Shown: positions 1 to 5,351 of the stretch, piece after piece
Layout of the letters: each line of letters begins with the position of its first letter
Position numbering within the stretch: the first letter of the stretch is position 1
Origin: Holophagaceae bacterium
Lineage (GTDB): Bacteria > Acidobacteriota > Holophagae > Holophagales > Holophagaceae
Assembly: GCA_003538615.1 (NCBI GenBank)
Contig: DPRT01000002.1
Span: 747-6,097 of the forward strand
DNA length: 5,351 bases
Direction: 5' to 3'
Position numbers and translations under genes: made by a program
The notes under the pieces: generated by a model
What the model was told of the DNA's origin: nothing
The model's input: the letters and a program-made list of their open reading frames with translations, nothing else
Databases searched by the model: none

Positions 1-428
1 AGCACGGTGCCGTGCACAGTCATGTTGGAACGGAAGGCCTTCTCGACCTCGTCCCAGATCTTCATCTTCTCGGCGCGCTCGCGGCTGAGGCGCACGTTGC
101 CGTTGGCGTCCTCGAGCATCTCGAGCAGGACTTCGACGACCTCGCCCACCTGCACGCCCTGCGTGCCGTCAGGGTTGTTGAACTCGTCCAGGTTGACGGT
201 GCCCGACCCCTTGTAGCCGATGTCGACGATGACGTCCTTGCCGCGGATCTCCACGACGACGCCACGGACGACCTCTTCTTCGCGGAGGCCCCGGGTCTCG
301 CCCTGCAGGGCGGCCATGAACTCCTGGCCTTCCGCGCTGTCGTCTTCGACATACCCCGCATCGAGCACGGTGATCCGGCCCATCTGCTTGGAGCCTAGGC
401 CCTTGATGATTGCTTCTAACTTGGACAT
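1..428 (-). CDS. rpsA: 30S ribosomal protein S1, N-terminal part (3' end outside window)
   Basis: S1 binds mRNA on the small ribosomal subunit and helps initiate translation; it acts in the cytoplasm. The reading frame is open from the ATG at 428 to the window edge, giving 142 full codons. An N-terminal region (residues 1-50, starting MSKLEAIIKG) is followed by the first S1/OB-fold domain at about 52-118, with EEEVVRGVVVEI, the VIVDIGYKGSGTV strand pair and the closing NVRLSRERAEKMKIWDEVEKA. This matches my memory of the E. coli S1 first domain (VRGTVVAI, LSREKAKR..W..LEKAY). A second S1 domain begins near residue 136 (VHGTV). The start is supported by an AGAGGTGG Shine-Dalgarno inside 434-444, about 5 nt upstream. 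Most of the protein, normally with several more S1 repeats, lies outside the window. The first codons are AT-richer than the rest, with Leu4 as TTA and Leu11 as CTA against CTC/CTG elsewhere. The gene is divergent from the receptor gene. Confidence 0.95.
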   Translation of the reverse strand, partial: MSKLEAIIKGLGSKQMGRITVLDAGYVEDDSAEGQEFMAALQGETRGLREEEVVRGVVVEIRGKDVIVDIGYKGSGTVNLDEFNNPDGTQGVQVGEVVEVLLEMLEDANGNVRLSRERAEKMKIWDEVEKAFRSNMTVHGTV

Positions 429-537
429 GAAGTCCACCTCTTTTGTGTGCGCCCGCGTCTCTGGCGGTGCGCTGGAATCCCGGCACACGAAGTCCGGCAG
501 AACGCACAGGTTATCGGGGAAAGAGGATCCGGGCCAG

Positions 538-564
538 AAAAAAGGCTGGAGGCAGCCGAGCCTC
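538..564 (-). terminator. Terminator-like hairpin with T6 in the rpsA leader, possible attenuator
   Basis: Read on the minus strand, GGCTG (557-553), loop CCTC and CAGCC (548-544) form a 5-bp stem followed directly by six T (543-538), the layout of an intrinsic terminator. An overlapping alternative stem, GAGGC (564-560) with GCCTC (553-549), uses part of the same bases, so the two cannot form together. The site lies 110 nt upstream of the rpsA ATG, inside its probable leader, so if active it would attenuate rpsA or end a short leader RNA. The stem is short, which keeps confidence modest. Confidence 0.35.
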
Positions 565-590
565 ATGGGAGGGAGGCGGTCAGCCAGGTG

Positions 591-720
591 GTCGATTCTT
601 TTATTTTACAAGTAGCGGAGTGTGGCTCCTTGGGGTGGCTTGGCAAGATCTCGTTTTTCAATGGTTTTCATGATGATTTGGTAATTAATGTGACGACAAA
701 TAAAACTTCATGGAATCGGA
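591..720. promoter_or_regulatory. AT-rich core, likely promoter zone for both divergent genes
   Basis: Hand counting gives 51 G/C in 130 bases (39%), and 17 of 60 in 651-710, against roughly 65% around it. On the plus strand TTGGTA (678-683) and TAAAAC (701-706) are spaced 17 bp and form a weak sigma-70-like pair for the receptor gene. On the minus strand TAAAAT (608-603) is a possible -10 for rpsA, but no good -35 lies at the right distance. The assignment rests mainly on base composition and position; the exact promoters are not established. Confidence 0.4.
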
Positions 721-801
721 AACCCATCTTAGCCTTGGCAACCATTCCCTGTTCTTTTGGTTCCAAGTTTCCCCTCCAGGCCCCTGGGCTTCCCTCCGCA
801 T

Positions 802-876
802 CCCGTGTGACGGGCAACGCCGGGCGTAGCCGCCGGGAGGCGGTCGCCTCTCACCTCATGCAGCTGGGCCAGCTGC
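802..876 (+). promoter_or_regulatory. Cluster of hairpins in the 5' leader of the receptor gene
   Basis: Four short inverted repeats follow one another before the receptor start: CCCGT/ACGGG (802-806 with 810-814); ACGC/GCGT (817-820 with 824-827); CCGCC/GGCGG (830-834 with 839-843), closed by GGGA, which fits the GNRA tetraloop pattern; and GCAGCTG/CAGCTGC (860-866 with 870-876). The last ends 6 nt before the Shine-Dalgarno CAGGAG. The arrangement could be a structured leader controlling translation. I could not match it to a known riboswitch class, and G/C-rich sequence makes short hairpins common. Confidence 0.3.
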
Positions 877-882
877 TTCTCT

Positions 883-888
883 CAGGAG
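883..888 (+). promoter_or_regulatory. Ribosome binding site of the receptor gene
   Basis: CAGGAG lies 6 nt before the ATG at 895. It decides the start: the next in-frame ATG (916, Met8) has no comparable site, and starting there would shorten the basic N-terminal part of the signal peptide. Confidence 0.75.
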
Positions 889-894
889 CGCTTC

Positions 895-3800
895 ATGCAC
901 ACCTCTTCCTTCCGGATGGCCCGCACGGCCGCCATTCTCGTCGCCATGGGCACCGTGGCCTATGCCGCCGGTGACGGCAACCTGTATGTCAAGGTGCTGG
1001 ATGCCCAGGGCAAGCCCGTGGCTGGCGCCACGGTGATCGTCAGCAGCCCCACCCAGATCGGCGGCGCCCGCACGGTGCCATCCGACAAGGAGGGCCATGC
1101 CCGGTTCATCCGCCTGAGCCCTGGTGACTTCAAGGTCCAGGTGTCCAAGGACGGCTTTCAGACCGCCACGCTCGTCGCCATCGACGTGAAGGTGGATCAG
1201 ACCGCCACGGCTAACATCAAGATGCAGCCTCTGGGAGCGGCCACGGTCGAGGTGCTGTCCACGGTGGTATCCGTGGATGCCACCACCGTGACCGCCGGCA
1301 CCCAGATCACGTCCGCGGAACTCGAGACCCTGCCCGTGGGCCGCAACCAGCTGTCCACGCTGAGCCTGGCGCCAGGCGTGATCTCCACGCTGGGGAATGG
1401 CAATCCCACCCTGGCCACCGGCCTCAATCGTGACAACTTCGGGTCCGGCGGCGGCCGCAACAACACCTACCTTGTGGACGGCGTGGATGTGACCAGCCCC
1501 GAAGCGGGCACCCTGCGGACGACCATCGCCCCGGAGCTGATCCAGGTCCAGGACGTGAAGACCGGCGCGATCACGGCGGAATACACCGCCCGCGCGGGCC
1601 TGTTCTCCAGCGTCACCACCAAGGTGGGCGGCAACGAATTCTCCGGCGGCCTCACCCTGGATTTCCAGAGCGCCTCCCTCCAGAACAAGGTCGGCTATGG
1701 CAAGTACGACGTGGGCGAGCGCAGCGTCCGCGACTACAGCGCCTATTTCATGGGCCCCATCATCAAGGACCGGCTCTGGTTCGTCGGTAGCATCCAGACC
1801 GTAAAGGACGAGTTGACCGTCAAGCTGCCCGGCGGGGAATCCCGCACGGGTCTGAACGAGGACAGCAAGCGCTTCTTCGGCAAGCTGACCTGGCAGATCG
1901 CCCCCAACGATCTGTTCAGCTTCACCTACAACACCAATCCCTTCGATTTCGACAACCTCTCCTCCCCGGCGGTGGTCACCCGCCGCGCGGCCAAGACCGA
2001 GCAGGGCGGCAACCGCTGGATCGCGGCCTACTCCCACCAGTTCAGCAACCTCTTCCTGGACGTGCGGTACTCCCACCACCAGGAAGACAACAAGGTGACC
2101 GGCCTATACACCAATGCAGGGCCCCAGAACAACCTCGCCTCCCTGTCGGCCCTTTCGCCGGAGCAGGCCCAGCTGGGCAACAGCTCGGCGCTGGATCTGC
2201 GCGTCTACAAGAAGGACCTGCTCCGGGCCGACCTGACCTGGGTCTTCAATGCCCTGGGCAGCCACACGGTCAAAGTCGGGGCGCAGAGCGGCGAGGACAC
2301 CCTCACCCGCACCTCGGGCATCAGCCAGAACGTGGCCTACGAAAGCTTCGACACCAACACCTATGCCTGGGGCGCCCTGCCCGGCGGCCAGGTGAGGTCC
2401 CAGCGCACCCGTGTCCTGGGAGCCATCAACAACACGCCTTCCCTGATGGCCACGGCGATCTCGGCCGGCTTCACCCCCACTGGCGCGGGCGGCACCTTCC
2501 AGTCCTCGGACTTCAACAGCTACGTCTTCAACGAAGCGAACCCCGCGGGAGGCTACTACGGCTACCGCAACAACTTCGTGTCCACCGCGAGTTCCACGCC
2601 CAAGCAGAAGACCCAGGGCTTCTACATCCAGGACCAGTGGCAGGTCGGCCGGTTCACCCTGAGCCCCGGCTTCCGCTTCGACAAGTACGAGTACGAAGCG
2701 GACAACGGCCAGTCCCTCTTCAAGACCGACTACAATTTCGCCCCCCGCATCGGTGCGACTTATGACGTCAAGGGCGATGGCCACTCCAAGATCTACGCCT
2801 ACTGGGGCCGCTACATCGATCCCATCCGTCTCGATATGGTGCGCTTCACGGGCAGCCTCCAGGCTTCCGCCACCACCGAGGACGTGCGGATGTTCAACAC
2901 CTGGATCACCACCATCAACCGTGGAACCAAGGGTTCCGTGGACGCGGTCTTCGTGGACCAGTTCAAGCTTCCCAAGACCGACGAGTTCCGCATCGGCTAC
3001 GCCACGGATTTCGCCGGCATCTACTCCTTCGAAGTGGTGGGCACCCTGCGCCGCGACTTCGACATCGTCGAAGATTGGGACATGCGCCTCTACTCCAGCG
3101 CCGACAACCTCGAAGGCGAGGCCCGGGGCCTCTACGGCATGGGCACCACGCCCTATGCCAGCCTGACCGCCCAGCAAAAGCGGGTGGTGGACTACTTCCG
3201 GAGCCTGGCGATGCCGGTCGAGTACTTCGCCGGCGCCGGGTACACCGGAGCCCAGAACCTGGCCCGGGCCCAGGCGGGCCAGCTCAACTTCGCCCTGGCC
3301 AACCTGCCGGGCGGTGTGCGCAAGTACAAGACCCTCGACTTCACCGTCACCCGCCGGGAGGCCAACCACTGGGGCGGCTTCGCCTCCGTGAGTCTGGTGG
3401 ATGGCCAGGGCAACAGCTTCAGCCTCGGCAACGCCGACTACCAGGGCGATGTGGCCCAGTGGGATCCGCGCCTGCCCTACATGAACGGCAAGCTGGACGG
3501 CTCCGTCGACTGGCTCGCCAAGTTCAATGTGTTCTACCGCTGGAACATGGGGCTGCAGGTCGCCATGAACTTCAACGCCAACTCCGGCTACCACTACAGT
3601 GCCAGCGAGAAGGTCGGCACCCGGGTCCTGAATTCCGCGCCTGCCGACATCAGCGATGTCTTCAGGGAACAGGCGGGCGCGTTCAAGACGCCCAACTTCT
3701 GGCAGAGCGACCTTCGCGTCCAGTACGCCTGGAAGTGGAACCAGAAGCTCCGGTCCGAGGTCTACCTGGACATCATCAACATCACCAACCGGCAGGAGGC

Positions 3801-3930
3801 CACGGGCGTTTCGGAAGGGCTCAATGTCCGTTCCGGAACCACCGACATCTACAACGCGGCCGAGGCCCACACGCCGTACGCCTTCCAGGCGCCCCGGCGC
3901 TACCAGGTGGGCTTCCGCCTGAAGTTCTAG
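895..3930 (+). CDS. TonB-dependent outer-membrane receptor with carboxypeptidase-regulatory-like N-terminal domain (Oar-like)
   Basis: This is an outer-membrane beta-barrel transporter, energised through TonB, of 1011 residues; the substrate is unknown. A signal peptide occupies residues 1-24 (R7 and R10, hydrophobic 12-22, AYA cleavage motif at 22-24). A carboxypeptidase-regulatory-like domain spans about 28-112 (GNLYVKVLDAQGKPVAGATV, then GDFKVQVSKDGFQTA). The plug covers about 135-248, with NTYLVDGVDVT at 190-200 and the closing TARAGLFSSVTTKVGGNEFSGG. The barrel starts with YFMGPIIKDRLWFVGS (284-299) and ends YQVGFRLKF, with the C-terminal Phe used for barrel assembly. I find no cysteine in the whole protein, as is common for outer-membrane proteins. 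VEVLSTVVSVD (118-128) sits where a TonB box is expected, but this is uncertain. Acidobacteria carry many such receptors, and polysaccharide, peptide or siderophore ligands are all possible. The gene stands alone: no lipoprotein, enzyme or regulator neighbours it. Confidence 0.94.
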   Translation: MHTSSFRMARTAAILVAMGTVAYAAGDGNLYVKVLDAQGKPVAGATVIVSSPTQIGGARTVPSDKEGHARFIRLSPGDFKVQVSKDGFQTATLVAIDVKVDQTATANIKMQPLGAATVEVLSTVVSVDATTVTAGTQITSAELETLPVGRNQLSTLSLAPGVISTLGNGNPTLATGLNRDNFGSGGGRNNTYLVDGVDVTSPEAGTLRTTIAPELIQVQDVKTGAITAEYTARAGLFSSVTTKVGGNEFSGGLTLDFQSASLQNKVGYGKYDVGERSVRDYSAYFMGPIIKDRLWFVGSIQTVKDELTVKLPGGESRTGLNEDSKRFFGKLTWQIAPNDLFSFTYNTNPFDFDNLSSPAVVTRRAAKTEQGGNRWIAAYSHQFSNLFLDVRYSHHQEDNKVTGLYTNAGPQNNLASLSALSPEQAQLGNSSALDLRVYKKDLLRADLTWVFNALGSHTVKVGAQSGEDTLTRTSGISQNVAYESFDTNTYAWGALPGGQVRSQRTRVLGAINNTPSLMATAISAGFTPTGAGGTFQSSDFNSYVFNEANPAGGYYGYRNNFVSTASSTPKQKTQGFYIQDQWQVGRFTLSPGFRFDKYEYEADNGQSLFKTDYNFAPRIGATYDVKGDGHSKIYAYWGRYIDPIRLDMVRFTGSLQASATTEDVRMFNTWITTINRGTKGSVDAVFVDQFKLPKTDEFRIGYATDFAGIYSFEVVGTLRRDFDIVEDWDMRLYSSADNLEGEARGLYGMGTTPYASLTAQQKRVVDYFRSLAMPVEYFAGAGYTGAQNLARAQAGQLNFALANLPGGVRKYKTLDFTVTRREANHWGGFASVSLVDGQGNSFSLGNADYQGDVAQWDPRLPYMNGKLDGSVDWLAKFNVFYRWNMGLQVAMNFNANSGYHYSASEKVGTRVLNSAPADISDVFREQAGAFKTPNFWQSDLRVQYAWKWNQKLRSEVYLDIINITNRQEATGVSEGLNVRSGTTDIYNAAEAHTPYAFQAPRRYQVGFRLKF

Positions 3931-3948
3931 CCAGACCGCTCCACCGCG

Positions 3949-3979
3949 AGAAGGGGGGCCTCGGCCCCCCTTCTTGGCT
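3949..3979 (+). terminator. Rho-independent-type terminator after the receptor gene
   Basis: A perfect 11-bp stem (3949-3959 with 3964-3974; A-GAAGGGGGGC pairing with GCCCCCCTTC-T) with a CTCG loop lies 18 nt after the receptor stop. The T-tract is short (TTCTT at 3971-3975). The hairpin may also stop the convergent suf transcripts from the right, although no T-run follows it in that direction. Confidence 0.65.
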
Positions 3980-4011
3980 ACGGGCGCGCAACATCAACGC
4001 ATGCGAGGGAT

Positions 4012-4034
4012 GTCTGATGATGCCCGAATCAGAC
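4012..4034. repeat. Inverted repeat between the convergent genes
   Basis: GTCTGAT (4012-4018) and ATCAGAC (4028-4034) form a perfect 7-bp stem around a 9-base loop. It lies 72 nt past the nfu stop on the minus strand and has no T-run on either side. It could be a 3' hairpin protecting the suf mRNA or simply chance; no function is assigned. Confidence 0.35.
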
Positions 4035-4105
4035 GCGCGCGGCTGCTGGATTCGCGTCCTTCCATAACCCGGGGAATATCCGATCTTTTGACCAGCGCGG
4101 GGCGG

Positions 4106-4666
4106 TCAGACCGAAATCACCACGATCTCGGGGTCCACTTCCTTCTGGAGCATGCCCTCGATGGCCACCAGGGTGCCCGTGAGGCTGGCGGGGCACGACC
4201 CGCAGGCCCCCATGTAGCGGATCATGACCTGCTTCTCATGGCGCCCGATCAGCTCGAGACCTCCGCCGTCCGCGGCCAGGGCCGGGAGGATGGCGCTCTC
4301 CAGCACCATGCGGATATCGCGCAGCATGGGGTCGTTCTCGTCCTCGATCTTGCTGAAGACCCTGGGCGCGCCAGCGGCGGGAGCCTGCCCGCCCCCGGCG
4401 GCGGCGGCGGCGCGGATGGGGGCCGCCAGCAGGGGCAGCATCTCGGGCCAGCCCTTGTCGTCGGTCTTGGTGACCGTGAGGAACTTGTCCTGCATGAAGA
4501 CCGATGTGACGTTCCCCACCGCGAAGAGGCCCCTGGCCAGCTCGTCGTGCTCAGCGGTTTCCGCGTTGGGGAAGGACTTGGGGAAGCCCACGGCCACGGA
4601 TTCCTTCAGCACGAACTTCACGGCGTTGGGATTGGGCGTGTACTCGATTTCGGCGATCTTGGGCAT
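4106..4666 (-). CDS. nfu: Nfu-type Fe-S cluster carrier protein (Nfu N-terminal domain plus NifU C-terminal domain)
   Basis: The 186-residue cytoplasmic protein likely receives assembled [4Fe-4S] clusters and passes them to client enzymes. Residues 1-88 form an Nfu N-terminal domain (MPKIAEIEYTPNPNAVKFVL, then TSVFMQDKFLTVTKTD at 54-69). An Ala/Gly/Pro-rich linker (82-100) follows. The C-terminal NifU domain (about 112-186) has the family signature ADGGGLEL (132-139) and the cluster-binding CxxC in MGACGSCPAS, at Cys155 and Cys158. Length and domain order match alphaproteobacterial and mitochondrial NFU1-type proteins. The start at 4666 is chosen because homology begins with MPKIAEIEYTPNPN and a GGAG site precedes it; the open frame extends further upstream to 5005, but that part is a shadow of sufU. 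The gene begins 2 nt after the sufU stop, so the two are probably translationally coupled. It appears to be the last gene of the operon. Confidence 0.93.
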   Translation of the reverse strand: MPKIAEIEYTPNPNAVKFVLKESVAVGFPKSFPNAETAEHDELARGLFAVGNVTSVFMQDKFLTVTKTDDKGWPEMLPLLAAPIRAAAAAGGGQAPAAGAPRVFSKIEDENDPMLRDIRMVLESAILPALAADGGGLELIGRHEKQVMIRYMGACGSCPASLTGTLVAIEGMLQKEVDPEIVVISV

Positions 4667-4668
4667 GG

Positions 4669-4675
4669 CTACTCC
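4669..4675 (-). promoter_or_regulatory. Ribosome binding site of nfu overlapping the sufU stop
   Basis: On the minus strand GGAG (4675-4672) is followed by the sufU stop TAG (4671-4669), then 2 nt, then the nfu ATG. The final G of GGAG belongs to the last sufU codon (GAG), so terminating sufU ribosomes sit on the nfu start site. This supports the short nfu start at 4666. Confidence 0.7.
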
Positions 4676-5118
4676 GTGCTCGCTTCTTCCTCGCCTTTCA
4701 GCGCGGCGTGGAGGGTGGCCCAGGGGAGGACGGCGCACTTCACGCGGCTGGGCAGGTCCTTCACGCCGCTGAAGAGGGTGAGCTTGCCGAGCAGGGGTGT
4801 CTGGGTGGCGGGATCCAGCTCGCCGCGCACCATGCCGCGGAACTGCTCGGCCATGGCCTCGGCTTCGGCCACGGGCCGGCCCTTCACGGCGCCGGTCATG
4901 AGGCTGGCGCTGGCCACGTCGATGGCGCAGCCGCTGCCGGAGAACTTGATGTCCTGCACCAGGCCGTTCTCGACCACCAGCGTCAGATCCAGCTGGTCTC
5001 CGCAAAGCGGATTGTGGCCTTCCGCATGGTGGGTGCAGGCCTCCAGCTTCCCGAAGTTCCGGGGCTTCTTGTTGTGCTCCAGGATCACCTGCTGGTAGAG
5101 CTCGCGGGGGTCGGTCAT
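4669..5118 (-). CDS. sufU: SufU-type sulfur acceptor/scaffold protein for Fe-S cluster assembly
   Basis: This 149-residue IscU-like cytoplasmic protein takes the persulfide sulfur from SufS for Fe-S cluster building; in Bacillus SufU this is a zinc-dependent sulfurtransferase. The zinc/active-site residues are all visible: Cys39 and Asp41 in NPLCGDQ, Cys64 in FSGSGCAI, and Cys128 in SRVKCAVLPW. These correspond to C41, D43, C66 and C128 of Bacillus SufU. The segment before Cys128 (LFSGVKDLPSRVKC) is the insertion that separates SufU from IscU, and the LPPVK chaperone-binding motif of IscU is absent. The N-terminus LYQQVILEHNKKPRNFG is typical for the family and fixes the ATG at 5118. Its Shine-Dalgarno is weak (GGA about 6 nt upstream), unlike that of nfu. 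It lies downstream of sufS across a 146-bp gap that holds a large palindrome. Confidence 0.95.
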   Translation of the reverse strand: MTDPRELYQQVILEHNKKPRNFGKLEACTHHAEGHNPLCGDQLDLTLVVENGLVQDIKFSGSGCAIDVASASLMTGAVKGRPVAEAEAMAEQFRGMVRGELDPATQTPLLGKLTLFSGVKDLPSRVKCAVLPWATLHAALKGEEEASTE

Positions 5119-5161
5119 GGGTTATCCGTTCACAGGGCTCGGCGCCACCAACGGTTGTTTC

Positions 5162-5232
5162 ACCGCAGAGAACGCAGAGAGCGCGGAGAAAAAAATACGG
5201 ATTTCCTCTGCGTTCTCCGCGTTCTCTGCGGT
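5162..5232. repeat. Large imperfect palindrome built from 9-bp tandem units, between sufS and sufU
   Basis: The left arm (5162-5192) and right arm (5202-5232) are inverted copies: 27 of 31 positions are Watson-Crick pairs, two are G/T and two are A/C, with a 9-base loop (5193-5201). The left arm consists of three tandem 9-mers: CGCAGAGAA (5164-5172), CGCAGAGAG (5173-5181) and CGCGGAGAA (5182-5190). The right arm carries their inverted equivalents (5204-5212, 5213-5221, 5222-5230). Any transcript crossing it, including the suf mRNA, would form a long hairpin 43 nt upstream of the sufU ATG. It resembles dispersed CGCAGAG-type intergenic repeats that I recall from several GC-rich phyla, but copy number in this genome cannot be judged from one window. 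Confidence 0.85.
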
Positions 5233-5264
5233 TGGCAGTGGTTCCTTCCCCGGAATCAGCCGGT

Positions 5265-5351
5265 TCATTTGAACAGCTCGATGGCCTTGAGGACGGCCGA
5301 CACCAGGATGTCCACTTCCTCGCGGGTGTTGAAGTAGGCGAAGGAGGCGCG
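5265..5351 (-). CDS. sufS: SufS-type cysteine desulfurase, C-terminal 28 residues (5' part outside window)
   Basis: The minus-strand frame entering at 5351 reads RASFAYFNTREEVDILVSAV and ends ELFK before a TGA at 5267-5265. The pattern RaSf.xxNTxeEvD followed by an amphipathic helix is the characteristic C-terminus of SufS/CsdA group-II cysteine desulfurases, PLP enzymes that convert cysteine to alanine and pass the sulfur to SufU. The PLP lysine and catalytic cysteine are outside the window, so activity cannot be judged. Position directly upstream of sufU on the same strand strongly supports SufS over other family members. The gap to sufU is 146 bp, unusually long for this gene pair. Confidence 0.85.
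   Translation of the reverse strand, partial: RASFAYFNTREEVDILVSAVLKAIELFK

Larger units (their letters stand above)
429..894. other. Divergent intergenic region between rpsA and the receptor gene
   Basis: This 466-bp stretch has no convincing gene; the open frames crossing it on the plus strand lack protein-like composition and run into shadow frames of the receptor. It must carry the start signals of both flanking genes. From left to right it holds the rpsA Shine-Dalgarno (434-444); an inverted repeat of 6 bp (445-450 with 483-488) that would pair just upstream of that site in the rpsA mRNA; a terminator-like hairpin in the rpsA direction (538-564); an AT-rich core (591-720); a pyrimidine-rich plus-strand stretch (about 745-800); and a group of short hairpins (802-876) ahead of the receptor start. 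Confidence 0.75.

Noticed and set aside
12..398. Plus-strand 128-codon frame opposite rpsA
   Set aside because: The minus-strand frame matches ribosomal protein S1 across the whole stretch and has a good ribosome binding site.
740..894. Cobalamin riboswitch in front of the receptor gene
   Set aside because: No B12-box-like conserved segment is visible in the leader, although such elements often precede TonB-dependent receptors.
2104..3870. Long open frame of 588 codons antisense to the receptor gene, and a similar 407-codon one at 856-2079
   Set aside because: Both lie opposite a clearly real gene with G/C-rich third positions, which removes stop codons from the antisense frame. The translations are rich in G, V, A, H and D without recognisable domains.
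4667..5005. Upstream in-frame extension of nfu
   Set aside because: It overlaps sufU in another frame and encodes Arg/Gly/His-rich sequence. The Nfu homology and a good ribosome binding site both start at 4666.
5162..5232. CRISPR array or insertion-sequence end
   Set aside because: The 9-bp units are contiguous without spacers and are arranged as one palindrome. No transposase or target-site duplication is visible.
5162..5232. Intrinsic terminator ending the sufS transcript
   Set aside because: On the minus strand the hairpin is followed by TGAAACAACC rather than a T-run, so it lacks the standard terminator tail. An attenuating effect is still possible.
3974..5337. Plus-strand open frames across the suf genes
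   Set aside because: They are shadows of sufU and nfu, which show complete family motifs on the minus strand. One of them also reads through the palindromic repeat.

Overview
The window is about 65% GC with strongly G/C-biased third codon positions. It looks like a chromosomal segment of an acidobacterium, most plausibly of the Holophagae/Geothrix type. That placement is an inference from three things: an Oar-like TonB-dependent receptor with an N-terminal carboxypeptidase-regulatory domain, a SufS-SufU-Nfu type Fe-S gene cluster, and overall base composition. I see no mobile element, CRISPR array, tRNA or rRNA.

Layout. Positions 1-428 (minus strand) hold the first ~142 codons of rpsA (ribosomal protein S1), which runs off the left edge. 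Positions 429-894 are a divergent intergenic region. It has an AT-rich core (about 591-720, 39% GC by hand count), a terminator-like hairpin plus T6 in the rpsA leader, and a string of short hairpins in front of the next gene. Positions 895-3930 (plus strand) encode a complete 1011-residue TonB-dependent outer-membrane receptor, followed by a G/C-rich terminator hairpin. Positions 3931-4105 lie between convergent genes. From 5351 back to 4106 (minus strand) lies the end of an iron-sulfur cluster operon: the last 28 residues of a SufS-type cysteine desulfurase, a 146-bp gap holding a large imperfect palindrome made of 9-bp units, then sufU, and an Nfu-type carrier protein that starts 2 nt after the sufU stop.

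How the genes work together. SufS removes sulfur from cysteine, SufU accepts and relays the persulfide, and the Nfu protein carries finished [4Fe-4S] clusters to target proteins, so the right-hand block is one pathway. The receptor is an outer-membrane, TonB-energised transporter of unknown substrate with no visible partner gene. S1 is a housekeeping translation protein. The three blocks have no evident functional link.

The gene content is ordinary, and I do not see a previously undescribed multi-gene system. The items most worth a second look are non-coding: the 9-bp-unit palindrome inside the suf operon, the attenuator-like structure in the rpsA leader, and the hairpin-rich leader of the receptor gene.
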